From contig ASZN01000004.1 in NCBI GenBank assembly GCA_000406005.1, positions 137,948 through 201,947 on the forward strand: DNA of 64,000 bases, given 5' to 3'. This stretch comes from Candidatus Poribacteria bacterium WGA-3G. Lineage in GTDB: Bacteria; Poribacteria; WGA-4E; WGA-3G. Both the position numbers and the translations under genes were made by a program. Each line of letters opens with the position of its first letter. Within the stretch, counting starts at the first letter, position 1. The notes under the pieces are model-generated. The model had not been told where the DNA came from, ran no database searches, and saw only the letters and a list, made by a program, of their open reading frames with translations. This document shows positions 43,158-51,160 of the stretch, piece by piece.

Positions 43158-43186
43158 TTGACAAAACTTGCAAATACAGGTATAAT
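43158..43186 (+). promoter_or_regulatory. Promoter-like element 2 of 4
   Basis: TTGACA (43158-43163), 17 bases, TATAAT (43181-43186): a perfect consensus. No gene begins within 600 bases downstream on this strand. Confidence 0.75.
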
Positions 43187-43272
43187 TAACGCAAGTTGAT
43201 GTGATTAGACGCAAAATTATAACCGTTTTTGCCGATATTCACACCAAACCCAGATTTTTTTTCACGAAAAAC

Positions 43273-43301
43273 TTGACATCACATTACCAATGTGGTATAA
43301 T
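43273..43301 (+). promoter_or_regulatory. Promoter-like element 3 of 4
   Basis: TTGACA (43273-43278), 17 bases, TATAAT (43296-43301): a second perfect consensus. The following 190 bases contain no credible ORF on the plus strand. Confidence 0.75.
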
Positions 43302-43496
43302 ATAGATACATAAGAGCATAAAGTTATTGGACGACAGCATCCGTGCTGAGTCCGAAAACACTCTTACAACAAATCCACAAACCCAATATAGGCAGTAGGC
43401 GCGAGTCTCACTCGCAAACCTGCAACCCGAATCCATAGCGGCGCAGAAAAGTGGCGACCCTAAACCACACAAAAGCACCGCATCCCAAAAAAATAG

Positions 43497-43525
43497 TTGA
43501 CACGTTTCCGTAACTATTGTATAAT
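43497..43525 (+). promoter_or_regulatory. Promoter-like element 4 of 4, for the surface protein gene
   Basis: TTGACA (43497-43502), 17 bases, TATAAT (43520-43525): a third perfect consensus. Predicted start near 43532, giving a 265-base leader to the gene at 43799. Confidence 0.8.
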
Positions 43526-43531
43526 TTACAA

Positions 43532-43798
43532 CGTTTATACGAAAGGTTTGGTTATTTTTGTAGAAAATTATAACGCAATATAAAAACCGAACCTAATTTT
43601 TTCAAATGTGCTTTTCCCAAGCACGCAAAAAGGTTAGTTCAGAATAGATTTCATCCCTGAATCTGTTCTTGATTTAGATTTCGATTTTTTGTGGGAACCC
43701 CGATACATCGGTGTTCCCGATGATGTAGAGTGGGAACACCCACAAAGGCGTTCCCAAAAAGTTAATTGTTTTTGTTTTCTAAGGAGGAGAATAAGTAA
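43532..43798 (+). promoter_or_regulatory. Structured leader of the surface protein gene
   Basis: AGGTTTGGTT (near 43541) pairs with AACCGAACCT (near 43585) and is followed by AATTTTTTC, a terminator-like hairpin inside the leader. Further on, GGGAACCCCGAT pairs with ATCGGTGTTCCC (about 43694-43720), and GTGGGA with CCCAC (about 43731-43742). It ends with AAGGAGGAG before the ATG. Looks like an attenuator or riboswitch-style leader of no class I recognise. Confidence 0.55.
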
Positions 43799-45182
43799 AT
43801 GCAATTGTCAAAATTGACATTTTCCTTAGCAAGTTTAGTTTTAATTTCCGCCCTCGTTTTTGCTACAACCCCTGTGATGGCGGCAGATGATGGACCTACG
43901 GCGACTCTCGGTGCTAAGCTTACGGATACGGATGATCGGATGGCCCTTAAGGTAGAGGTTACCTTTTCACCTGCGGTAGTGGTTGCTGAGGTTGAAGCCG
44001 GAGATCTTAAGTATACCCTGCTGGATGGTGCCGGTGACCCCAAAAGCCATCCGCACGCCCAATGCCGATCCCACAAAGATAGTCTATTACAAATCCACAG
44101 CTGATTCTACGATGGATGCTATGGGTATGCTCAACGTAGCTAACAATGACCCAATGTTTGCTGCTGCTACCGCAACGCGTTCTATCGCTGAGAATGTTGC
44201 AGTCGGTACAGCCGTTGGTGCCCCTATCACTGCGGATGATGCTGATGGTGATACGCTCACTTATAGTGTGACTGGTACAGACGCAGCAGCATTCACTATT
44301 GATGATATGGGACAGCTGATGACCGCCGTAGCACTTGACTATGAGATGAAAAAGTCTTACATGGTGACGGTCACTGCAGACGATGGCAACGGTGGCATGG
44401 ATTCCATTGCTGTTACCATCAATGTCACAGATGTCGACGAGACACCAGCGAATACTGCGCCCGTCCTTGAAATTAAAACGCAGGCACCGGCAGACGCAGT
44501 TTCGACTGGGACGTTTCCGATTAACTATGAGATTACAGACCCAGACCCAGATGACACTGTAACCGTCAGTCAAACTTATACTGTGAGTCCTTCTTCCGCC
44601 AAGGAACACTATACTGTTGCGGATCCCGCCAATGGTATGGTTGTGATTACACAAGCGCCTCCTACTGCGACTACGATGACTATTCCAGGAGCAGCCGTCA
44701 CAGTAACGCTAACCGCCAACGATGGCACAGTAGATTCAGACCCCATGAATTTCACAGTGTCGTTCGCGTCAAGGACCTATACGGCACCTAATATAGCTCC
44801 GGTATTTGCTACTGGTCTTCCGCCGAAGATAGACGCTAAAGAAGGTGTCGCCATTACTCCTGTTACGTTCGGCGCAACAGATGAGGACGGTGGTACGCTG
44901 GTATACTCGTGGGATGTTGATCAAACCGCGTTAGGTTTGATGTTGAATACAGCGACTGGCGAAGTCTCTGGCACGCCGAAAAAACCGCATAGCGGTTCAC
45001 ACCCCATCACTGTTGTTGACAATCAAGGCGGTTCGGTTATGCATCCGCTTATGGTTACCGTTGTGGCGAATACTGTGCCGGAATTTGAGGTTGAGTCGTT
45101 TGCATTCCCAACCTTAACAGAAGGTATGGAGCATCCGGTTACCTTACCGGGAGCCACGGATGGCAACAGCATTCCGTTTTAG
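43799..45182 (+). pseudogene. Frameshifted and truncated cadherin-like surface protein gene
   Basis: Signal peptide at 1-29 (ASLVLISALVFATTPVMA) and a first beta domain in one frame. At the CCCCAAAA run (44038-44045) the sequence continues in the +1 frame as KAIRTPNADPTKIVYY. The second frame holds a cadherin-type repeat (RSIAENVAVGTAVGAPITA, LTYSVTGTDAAAFTID, YMVTVTADDGNGGMD, INVTDVDET) and further Ig/cadherin-like domains (VTFGATDEDGGTLVYSWDVD). It stops abruptly at 45182 within a repeat. One extra base separates the two frames, so an indel, a sequencing error or programmed frameshifting could explain it. Confidence 0.75.
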
Positions 45183-45280
45183 TCGCGTCGATATCCAGAA
45201 CACGACGTTTATCCCTGACGATCTCCGGCAACAGGCATCTGATTCCGTATTTAGGTCTTTCAGATGAGGAGGCACAACTC

Positions 45281-45547
45281 ATGCAAAGCATGGCAGAACA
45301 TTACTTGGAACGAGGCATCGCACAAGGCAGGCAAGAAGGCAGGCAAGAGGGCAGGCAAGAAGGCGAAAAGAGAGGCACCATAGAAAGCATCCTCGCATTG
45401 CTTGATATGCGATTCGAGACAGATGCTGTCGCCGCACTACGACCAGTTCTTGAAGCTATAGACGATTTGCAAGTCTTACGGGAAGTACTACTTGAGGTGC
45501 CAGAATCTGAGAACCTTGAAGCCTTCAGGCGAACACTCAGCCGTTAA
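45281..45547 (+). CDS. Stand-alone C-terminal domain of an Rpn-type protein (RpnS-like)
   Basis: 88 residues. GAGGAGG lies 9 bases before the ATG, so it can be translated on its own. Opens with MAEHYLERGIAQ, then a GRQEGRQEGRQEG repeat encoded by 12-base tandem units (45324-45363), then a helical end resembling the C-termini of Rpn/PD-(D/E)XK 'transposase' nucleases. Open frame continues upstream without a nuclease domain. In E. coli, the internally translated C-terminal product of rpn inhibits the full-length toxin; here no nuclease is present. Confidence 0.6.
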   Translation: MQSMAEHYLERGIAQGRQEGRQEGRQEGEKRGTIESILALLDMRFETDAVAALRPVLEAIDDLQVLREVLLEVPESENLEAFRRTLSR

Positions 45548-45713
45548 TAATATATATTTGGAACTCGCGACCTACGGTATCCTCACAGACGGCGACGATG
45601 GGATGTGTCAGATTCAAAATCCGATCTATCTCCACTGTATCATTCAGGCGTTTAAACCGACATCCCAAACTGCATCACGCCTCCAGACCCCATAAATGTG
45701 GTTGTAACCCCGT

Positions 45714-46013
45714 CTATTCTAAATCTGACCTTAGGTCCAGGGCTTGCAAAAAATCGTTGAATGTAGACGCTAAAAGAGCGGTATTCAGGAGTTGGTCAAG
45801 ACGGGTTATATCACGAATCGTCTCAAGGTGCACGGCTACTGGGTGTGTATCGCTTTCGGGGAACCGCGTCCTCAGCACGGCGAGGATGTTTTTAATACCC
45901 GTCTCACGCGCACCGCGCTCTATACCGCGCTCTATACCTTGTTCAATACCTTGTTCAATACCTTGTTCAATACCGCGCTGTAAAACAATCTCATAAAATG
46001 GAGACTCTTGCAT
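45714..46013 (-). CDS. Second stand-alone Rpn C-terminal-like protein
   Basis: 99 residues, convergent to the previous one. CCGGAGG precedes the ATG. MQESPFYEIVLQR, then GIEQGIEQGIEQGIERGIERG encoded by 12-base tandem units (about 45915-45980), then ETGIKNILAVLRTRFPESD and a helical tail. The same layout as the C-termini of Rpn-type proteins, with no nuclease domain. 45548-45713 contains no gene. Confidence 0.62.
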   Translation of the reverse strand: MQESPFYEIVLQRGIEQGIEQGIEQGIERGIERGARETGIKNILAVLRTRFPESDTHPVAVHLETIRDITRLDQLLNTALLASTFNDFLQALDLRSDLE

Positions 46014-46045
46014 GATTTCCTCCGGTATTAACTGTTTTTAAAGTG

Positions 46046-46073
46046 TTGCATTATTTTCCCGTTTTACTATAAA
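46046..46073 (+). promoter_or_regulatory. Upstream promoter P1 of the redoxin/PHM gene
   Basis: TTGCAT (46046-46051), 16 bases, TATAAA (46068-46073). The first 25 bases recur near 42822 with a decayed -10 box. Confidence 0.55.
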
Positions 46074-46074
46074 T

Positions 46075-46103
46075 TTGACTTTTCCGCAAAAATGTGATAT
46101 ATT
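46075..46103 (+). promoter_or_regulatory. Promoter P2 of the redoxin/PHM gene
   Basis: TTGACT (46075-46080), 17 bases, TATATT (46098-46103); starts 2 bases after the P1 -10 box and lies about 35 bases before the gene. Confidence 0.75.
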
Positions 46104-46137
46104 AAAACCGTAAAACAAAAATCAAAGGAGGCACATC

Positions 46138-47985
46138 GTGAAACCGTACATAGCAATATTACTATTGACACTCACGCTACCACTCGTACTACAAGCAGCA
46201 CCCGACTATACCATTACCAACAAGCACCGCGTCATCCAAGAGGTATCGCTCAAGCAGAACAACGTTCCCATCGGCACCGAATTGCCGCGCCTCAACTTCA
46301 CGACGCTCAGTGGCGACACATACACCTTAGACAGTCTCACCAGAAATGGACCCGTCGTCGCTGTATTCCTCGCAACCGGATGTCCCGTCGCACAACGCTA
46401 TACCATGCGTCTGAAACGACTCCACACCGAGTTCACAGGAAACGATAAACGACACACCACCTTCGTCGGTATCTACGCCAACGAAGAGGATACCCTTGAC
46501 GATGTAAAAGCATACATCCAGAAAGCAGAATACACCTTCCCTATCGTCAAAGATACCACTGGCTACCTCGCCGAATTGCTCGGTGCCACCATGACCCCGC
46601 AGGCGATGGTCATCGACACGAGCGGTACGCTACGGTACCGCGGTCCGATCGACGATAACCGGTACGAGACCCGCATCAAACACAACTACCTACGCGACGC
46701 ACTCCTTGCCACACACACCGGCGACGCACTCCCGTTACAAGAGCAAGAGACACCAGCGTTCGGATGCACCATCCATCTCCCCGAATCGAGTCTCCCGTCC
46801 GACATTACCTATAGCGAGCACATCGCCACGATACTCCAGAACAATTGCCAGGCCTGCCACCGTCACGGCGAAGTCGCACCCTTTACACTGACCGACTACG
46901 GCGATGCGAAGGCGTGGGCAACCGAGATCGCCGTCTACACAGAATCGCGGCTCATGCCGCCCTGGAAACCCGCACCCGGATACGGACACTTCAAGAACGA
47001 GCGACGGCTCACAGATAGCCAGATCGAATTAATCGCACGCTGGGTAGACGCAGGCGCGCCCCCCGGCGACCTCAACGCTGTACCAACCGCACCCGAATTC
47101 CACGACGATTGGGTGCTCGGTGAACCCGATCAGATCTTTGAGATGCCCGTCGAATACGAAATCGATGCTGAAGGCGAAGACGAATACCGACAGTTTATCA
47201 TACCGACCAACTTCGAGACCGATATGTATATCCAGGCAGTTGATGTCCAACCCGGCAACAGGAAAACCGTCCACCACGTCATCCCGTATCTCGATGTCAA
47301 CGGCGAAGCGCGTAAACTCGACGCAGAGGACCCGAAACCCGGATACGTCGTCGGAGGCACAGGTCCAGGGTTTGACGCTGTTGGTTCGCTCGGCGGTTGG
47401 GCACCCGGTATCACGCCGTCCGTCTTACCCGAAGGTGTCGGCTATGTCTTACCCAAGGGTGCCGATATCGTCATGCAGGTACACTACTACCGCACCGGAC
47501 ACGTCGAATACGATCGGTCGCGTCTCGGACTCTATTTCTCGAAGACCGCCGACACAGCACCGCTCCACATCGGCAGTGCCATTAACTCCGAGTTCGTCAT
47601 CCCGGCTGGTGACGCGTTGTATGAAGTGTTAGCGTCTCGGAAGGTTAAAGAGGATGTCTATCTCTTGGGGACATCACCGCACATGCATCTGCTCGGACGC
47701 GACATGCGTCTCGTCGCGAAGACACCGGAAGGCGAGTCGCACGATCTCATCTGGATCAAGGATTGGGATTTCAATTGGCAGGACATCTATCACTATCAAG
47801 GCCCTTTATTCTTACCTGCTGGTACCACCATTGACCTCGTTGCGCATTTCGACAATTCCGCAGAGAACCCAGCCAACCCGCACACCCCTCCCATCCCAGT
47901 AGGTTGGGGCGAAAAAACAACAGACGAGATGTGTATCGGGTTCTTCTACTACGTAAAAGCCAACCAATTCTCACCGAATGATTGA
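46138..47985 (+). CDS. Redoxin, CxxCH and PHM-like copper monooxygenase fusion
   Basis: 615 residues from a GTG with AAAGGAGG 6 bases ahead. Signal peptide at 1-21. Residues about 40-195 form a thioredoxin-like AhpC/TSA domain (LPRLNFTTLSGDTYTLDSL, VFLATGCPVAQRY with one Cys of the usual CxxC pair). Around 235-300 is a haem-c-type motif CQACH followed by MPPWKP and WVDAGAPPG. Residues about 330-610 resemble the copper type II ascorbate-dependent monooxygenase fold: VHHVIPY, MQVHYY and SPHMHLLGRDM carry the His ligands. Probably periplasmic; substrate unknown. Confidence 0.85.
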   Translation: MKPYIAILLLTLTLPLVLQAAPDYTITNKHRVIQEVSLKQNNVPIGTELPRLNFTTLSGDTYTLDSLTRNGPVVAVFLATGCPVAQRYTMRLKRLHTEFTGNDKRHTTFVGIYANEEDTLDDVKAYIQKAEYTFPIVKDTTGYLAELLGATMTPQAMVIDTSGTLRYRGPIDDNRYETRIKHNYLRDALLATHTGDALPLQEQETPAFGCTIHLPESSLPSDITYSEHIATILQNNCQACHRHGEVAPFTLTDYGDAKAWATEIAVYTESRLMPPWKPAPGYGHFKNERRLTDSQIELIARWVDAGAPPGDLNAVPTAPEFHDDWVLGEPDQIFEMPVEYEIDAEGEDEYRQFIIPTNFETDMYIQAVDVQPGNRKTVHHVIPYLDVNGEARKLDAEDPKPGYVVGGTGPGFDAVGSLGGWAPGITPSVLPEGVGYVLPKGADIVMQVHYYRTGHVEYDRSRLGLYFSKTADTAPLHIGSAINSEFVIPAGDALYEVLASRKVKEDVYLLGTSPHMHLLGRDMRLVAKTPEGESHDLIWIKDWDFNWQDIYHYQGPLFLPAGTTIDLVAHFDNSAENPANPHTPPIPVGWGEKTTDEMCIGFFYYVKANQFSPND

Positions 47986-48009
47986 TTCACGCGCTCACCT
48001 CCCGTTGCA

Positions 48010-48030
48010 GGCGGGGATTGTATCCCCGCC
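48010..48030. repeat. Palindromic repeat with an A:T swapped pair
   Basis: GGCGGGGAT, loop tgt, ATCCCCGCC: same family as the GGCGGGGTT copies, but the loop-closing T:A pair is A:T on both arms. Confidence 0.85.
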
Positions 48031-48033
48031 TTA

Positions 48034-49269
48034 TCACACCAAAGAACTAACCCGAACCTTCTCCAAATGGGCATACTGCGATGCCGTCAGCATATCCAAT
48101 ATACGGATACCCGCCTCCGACGATACACTCGCAACGAAATGCGCCGTCATCTCACCTTCAACCGCTGAAACCAACTCCGCCAACGTGATGTCCGACAACG
48201 CACGCGCCGGCAGATAACCAGCCGTATCACCCTCCACCTCGTAGATCAAACCCGCCGACTTGAACCGCTCGAAATTCGATGCCACAACCGCCTGTGAGAC
48301 CCCTATACGCGACGCTACCTGTTCCGCCGTACACGCACCTTCACCCTTCGAGAACCCTTCCGCAACAACCAGGAACAGCGCAATAACACCCGCACTGTTC
48401 ATATAGCCGTTGCTACTGTGTTCTGATGACACACGTTGTACAACTGCCTTACCAAACCGCTGGAACGCATTCGCGATCTCTGCCCCAAGGAGGATAACCA
48501 CCCACGTCATATACGTCCAGATGGCGAAAACAATCAACAGGGCCATCGCACCATAGATGTCGCTATAGTTCTTCCAGACGAGTCCGAAGTAGCTGCCGAA
48601 CGCAATCCGCGCCAACTGGAACAACGTCCCCGCGACCAACGCACCTAACAGCGCAGCACTCCACTTCACCGCAGTATTCGGCATCGCGAGGTATATCAGG
48701 AACAATAGACAATAGACCAGCATCCACGGGAAGATATGCGCGAGCACCCAGTTCTTCGCAGTTAAAAAGAATAGCGAGATTAGCAACGGGCCCACCGTTA
48801 GCAACGTATAGAAGACAGCATATTTCTGGAAGGCTTGTATGATTGGTAACCGGCGCCGCGCACCCCAAATGTCGTTGAGATGCTGCTCGACGGAGATAAA
48901 CAGCAGCGTCGAGACGAGCAGGAACAACAGGAAACCACCGATACCGAGTCCACCAAGATTTCTATTGGCAAATGCTGAAAGTTCTGCTACAATTTCTTCA
49001 GCACCGTAGCGTGGTAAGAAATTATCACGAAGTGCCACGATCAACGGCGAATTCGCATCCGTGACAGCACCGAACGTCTTCAAGAGGAAAAGCGCGACAG
49101 CCGATAACGGGACCAAACACAGCAGTGTGTGAAACGCCAACGACGATGCCTGCTGAAGGCATTTATCCTCAACGAATTGATGCCAGATATTCGCAACTAA
49201 CTGCGCAGCGGATACCCATAAATCGCCAAGGTAACCCACATATTTTTCGGAAAGGTTGTTGATAGCCAT
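48034..49269 (-). CDS. YihY/BrkB family inner-membrane protein with C-terminal winged helix
   Basis: About 412 residues from the ATG at 49269 (49275 is possible). Six membrane segments with the family's early motif ASSLAFHTLLCLVPLSAVALFLL, VSTLLFISVEQHLNDIWGARR, and IYGAMALLIVFAIWTYMTWVVILLGAEIA. After about residue 300 a soluble winged-helix-like tail (GEGACTAEQVASRIGVSQAVVASNFERF) is added. Its start region overlaps the start codon of the divergent methyltransferase gene. Confidence 0.9.
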   Translation of the reverse strand: MAINNLSEKYVGYLGDLWVSAAQLVANIWHQFVEDKCLQQASSLAFHTLLCLVPLSAVALFLLKTFGAVTDANSPLIVALRDNFLPRYGAEEIVAELSAFANRNLGGLGIGGFLLFLLVSTLLFISVEQHLNDIWGARRRLPIIQAFQKYAVFYTLLTVGPLLISLFFLTAKNWVLAHIFPWMLVYCLLFLIYLAMPNTAVKWSAALLGALVAGTLFQLARIAFGSYFGLVWKNYSDIYGAMALLIVFAIWTYMTWVVILLGAEIANAFQRFGKAVVQRVSSEHSSNGYMNSAGVIALFLVVAEGFSKGEGACTAEQVASRIGVSQAVVASNFERFKSAGLIYEVEGDTAGYLPARALSDITLAELVSAVEGEMTAHFVASVSSEAGIRILDMLTASQYAHLEKVRVSSLV

Positions 49270-49273
49270 ACGC

Positions 49274-49975
49274 ATGACAAACTCGAAACCGGACCTCATC
49301 GCACGTGTAAAACACAGACTCAGACAAAACCGGCTCTTATCCTACCTTATTGGATGTCCATATCCCGCACCGCGTTGGAACCGATGCGTCAGACGGTTGA
49401 TCCGTCAACTCGGTCCTGACGCGAACATATTAGATCTCGGTGCCGGGAACCGCCGACACGCCCCTAACGTCATCAATCTCGAAATCGAAGCGACCCCAGA
49501 GGTCGATGTCATCGCTGACGGGCATCTCTTGCCCTTCAAGGACAACACTTTCGATGCCGTCATCTCTGAAGCCGTGCTTGAACATGTCCACTCACCTGTC
49601 CGTGTCGTCTCGGAAATCTATCGTGTCTTGAAACCCGGCGGCTATATCTGTATAGCCGTGCCGTTCCTACAAGGCTACCACGCCTCACCCCACGATTACC
49701 AGCGATGGACAGTGCCAGGCATTGTTCAACTCTGTAATGCGTTCTCGGAGATAGAGAGCGGCGCATGTGCCGGTCCGACCACATCTTTACACTGGATATT
49801 CCGAGAATATATCGGACTTATCTGTTCCTTCGGTAGCCTCCTCGTTGCGAAGGCGATCTCTCTGCTTATCGGTTGGTTAACGTTCCCATTCTTAATCATA
49901 GATGCGTTGCTCTCACGCCACAAGCACGCCCATATTTTAGCATCAGCCGTCTATTTTTTCGGAAAAAAAGAGTAA
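49274..49975 (+). CDS. Class I SAM-dependent methyltransferase
   Basis: 233 residues from the ATG at 49274 (an in-frame TTG at 49256 follows GGAAAGG). Motif I ILDLGAGNRRHAPN, motif II region VDVIADGHLLPFKDNTFDAVISEAVLEHV, and VLKPGGYICIAVPF. The C-terminal hydrophobic stretch (about 175-215) may contact the membrane. Substrate unknown. Divergent from YihY, with start codons sharing bases. Confidence 0.88.
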   Translation: MTNSKPDLIARVKHRLRQNRLLSYLIGCPYPAPRWNRCVRRLIRQLGPDANILDLGAGNRRHAPNVINLEIEATPEVDVIADGHLLPFKDNTFDAVISEAVLEHVHSPVRVVSEIYRVLKPGGYICIAVPFLQGYHASPHDYQRWTVPGIVQLCNAFSEIESGACAGPTTSLHWIFREYIGLICSFGSLLVAKAISLLIGWLTFPFLIIDALLSRHKHAHILASAVYFFGKKE

Positions 49976-50055
49976 GTGAGTTATCAGTATCGGTATTATA
50001 TCTTATTTTAATATCGCATGTCAAAAGAAATATAGACGGTCTTCGTTTCACAGTT

Positions 50056-50087
50056 AAAAAAAAACGGCGAGGTCTTCCAACCTCGCC
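50056..50087 (-). terminator. Intrinsic terminator of rpsU and the dsRBD gene
   Basis: GGCGAGGT (50066-50073) pairs with ACCTCGCC (50080-50087); on the minus strand nine T follow (50056-50064). Confidence 0.93.
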
Positions 50088-50122
50088 AGCGAAAAAATAT
50101 GATATAGGCAACACACACGACG

Positions 50123-50650
50123 CTACCGAAGTGTAATATTATCCATTTCCGATTCTGTAAGGAGATCCCTCACAATCTGCAGCGTTAACTTCGAGAGTTT
50201 ATCCGAAAACTCCGCATCCGTGAGCGTCCGATACCGCGACGGATGTGCCGATATGAGCCGTTCATTCGCAATTGTTAACGCCGTCGACAAGAGCGGCATG
50301 GAAACCTCAACCGGTTCCGATGCTGCGACAGACACATCTTCCGCTTCAGCTACCGATCCCGTCGCCTTTTCTACGATTTCGCCCGCCAAAAAACTTTCGC
50401 GTCGCGAATTAATTTCAGCTAACACCTGCTCTGAAGCAACCTGATGTGCAAATTTTTTGGAACCGGGAACAGGTTCCGGGGTCTCGTGAACATGGTTACC
50501 GTAAGATACTTTTACCTGCCACTGCGGCGCATCCGCCGGACCGAGTTGCGTTTCCGTATAGAGTGGCTGATCCAGTCCACGTTCTTGACAGTATTGAATC
50601 AAAAGTCCTTTATAATTTTCCGAAGCTCCGCCATTCGCCGTATTGGTCAT
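50123..50650 (-). CDS. Stand-alone double-stranded-RNA-binding protein
   Basis: 175 residues, AAAGGA before the ATG. Residues about 11-80 match a dsRBD: NYKGLLIQYCQERGLDQPLY, QWQVKVSYGNHV and GSKKFAHQVASEQVLAEI, as attached to RNase III but here without a nuclease domain. The rest is an acidic linker (about 90-120) and a helical C-terminus (TLTDAEFSDKLSKLTLQIV). Follows rpsU by 20 bases and shares its terminator, so it is co-transcribed. Probably binds structured RNA or ribosomes. Confidence 0.8.
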   Translation of the reverse strand: MTNTANGGASENYKGLLIQYCQERGLDQPLYTETQLGPADAPQWQVKVSYGNHVHETPEPVPGSKKFAHQVASEQVLAEINSRRESFLAGEIVEKATGSVAEAEDVSVAASEPVEVSMPLLSTALTIANERLISAHPSRYRTLTDAEFSDKLSKLTLQIVRDLLTESEMDNITLR

Positions 50651-50670
50651 ATATGCGTCCTTTTGTTACA

Positions 50671-50901
50671 CTAATAGGATCCGCGTCCGTTGTAACTGTT
50701 TGAATGATCGCCTGATTTGCGCGGTTTAACTTTCCGTTGCCGTTTCATTTCGATTCTACGACGTTTCTCGCTCGGTTTCTCATAGAAACTCCGTTTTTTG
50801 ATTTCTGTAACGATACCGGCTTTACCGCACATCTTTTTAAACCGTGCCAGCGCACGATCAAACGCTTCACCTGAGTCTACGCTTACTTCTACTTGTACCA
50901 T
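50671..50901 (-). CDS. rpsU: 30S ribosomal protein S21
   Basis: 76 residues from the ATG at 50901 (CGGAGGG ahead). FDRALARFKKMCGKAGIVTEIKKR and FYEKPSEKRRR are typical of bS21; a longer, basic Gly/Ser-rich tail (GDHSNSYNGRGSY) follows. First gene of the unit with the dsRBD protein. Confidence 0.95.
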   Translation of the reverse strand: MVQVEVSVDSGEAFDRALARFKKMCGKAGIVTEIKKRSFYEKPSEKRRRIEMKRQRKVKPRKSGDHSNSYNGRGSY

Positions 50902-50949
50902 TGCTCTAACCCTCCGTTGTGAGTCTGGGATTATATGAATACTGTGTAT

Positions 50950-50978
50950 ATTATACCACATCTTAAAGGCAATGTCAA
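50950..50978 (-). promoter_or_regulatory. Consensus promoter for rpsU
   Basis: Minus strand TTGACA (50973-50978), 17 bases, TATAAT (50950-50955): perfect match, about 40 bases before the rpsU start. Confidence 0.9.
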
Positions 50979-50989
50979 ATATTTCTGGG

Positions 50990-51103
50990 GAGTAGTTTTC
51001 GGTTTTAATAGTTGTCAGTACTCAGTACTCAGTTATCAGTTAAGAGACTGTGGTTAATCAGATACCTCTTTAACTGAATACTGTTAACTGTTAACTGTTA
51101 ACT
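50990..51103. repeat. AACTG-type repeat cluster
   Basis: TTGTCAGTACTCAGTACTCAG, TTATCAGTTAAGAGACTGTGG and TTAACTGTTAACTG words; a near copy of the middle part (AAGAGACTGTGGTTAATCAGA) lies at about 56480. The cluster ends 2 bases before the -35 box of the TauE promoter. Confidence 0.85.
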
Positions 51104-51105
51104 AT

Positions 51106-51134
51106 TTGACTTTTTACCTAAAATCCTTTATACT
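51106..51134 (+). promoter_or_regulatory. Promoter for the TauE-type gene
   Basis: TTGACT (51106-51111), 17 bases, TATACT (51129-51134). Expected start about 51141, 20 bases before the proposed AUC start. Confidence 0.8.
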
Positions 51135-51160
51135 CAACGCACAAAAAAGGAGGCAGCACC

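Noticed and set aside
43284..43478. 64-codon minus-strand frame under promoter-like element 3
   Set aside because: No ribosome site and no family; low-complexity flanking repeats.
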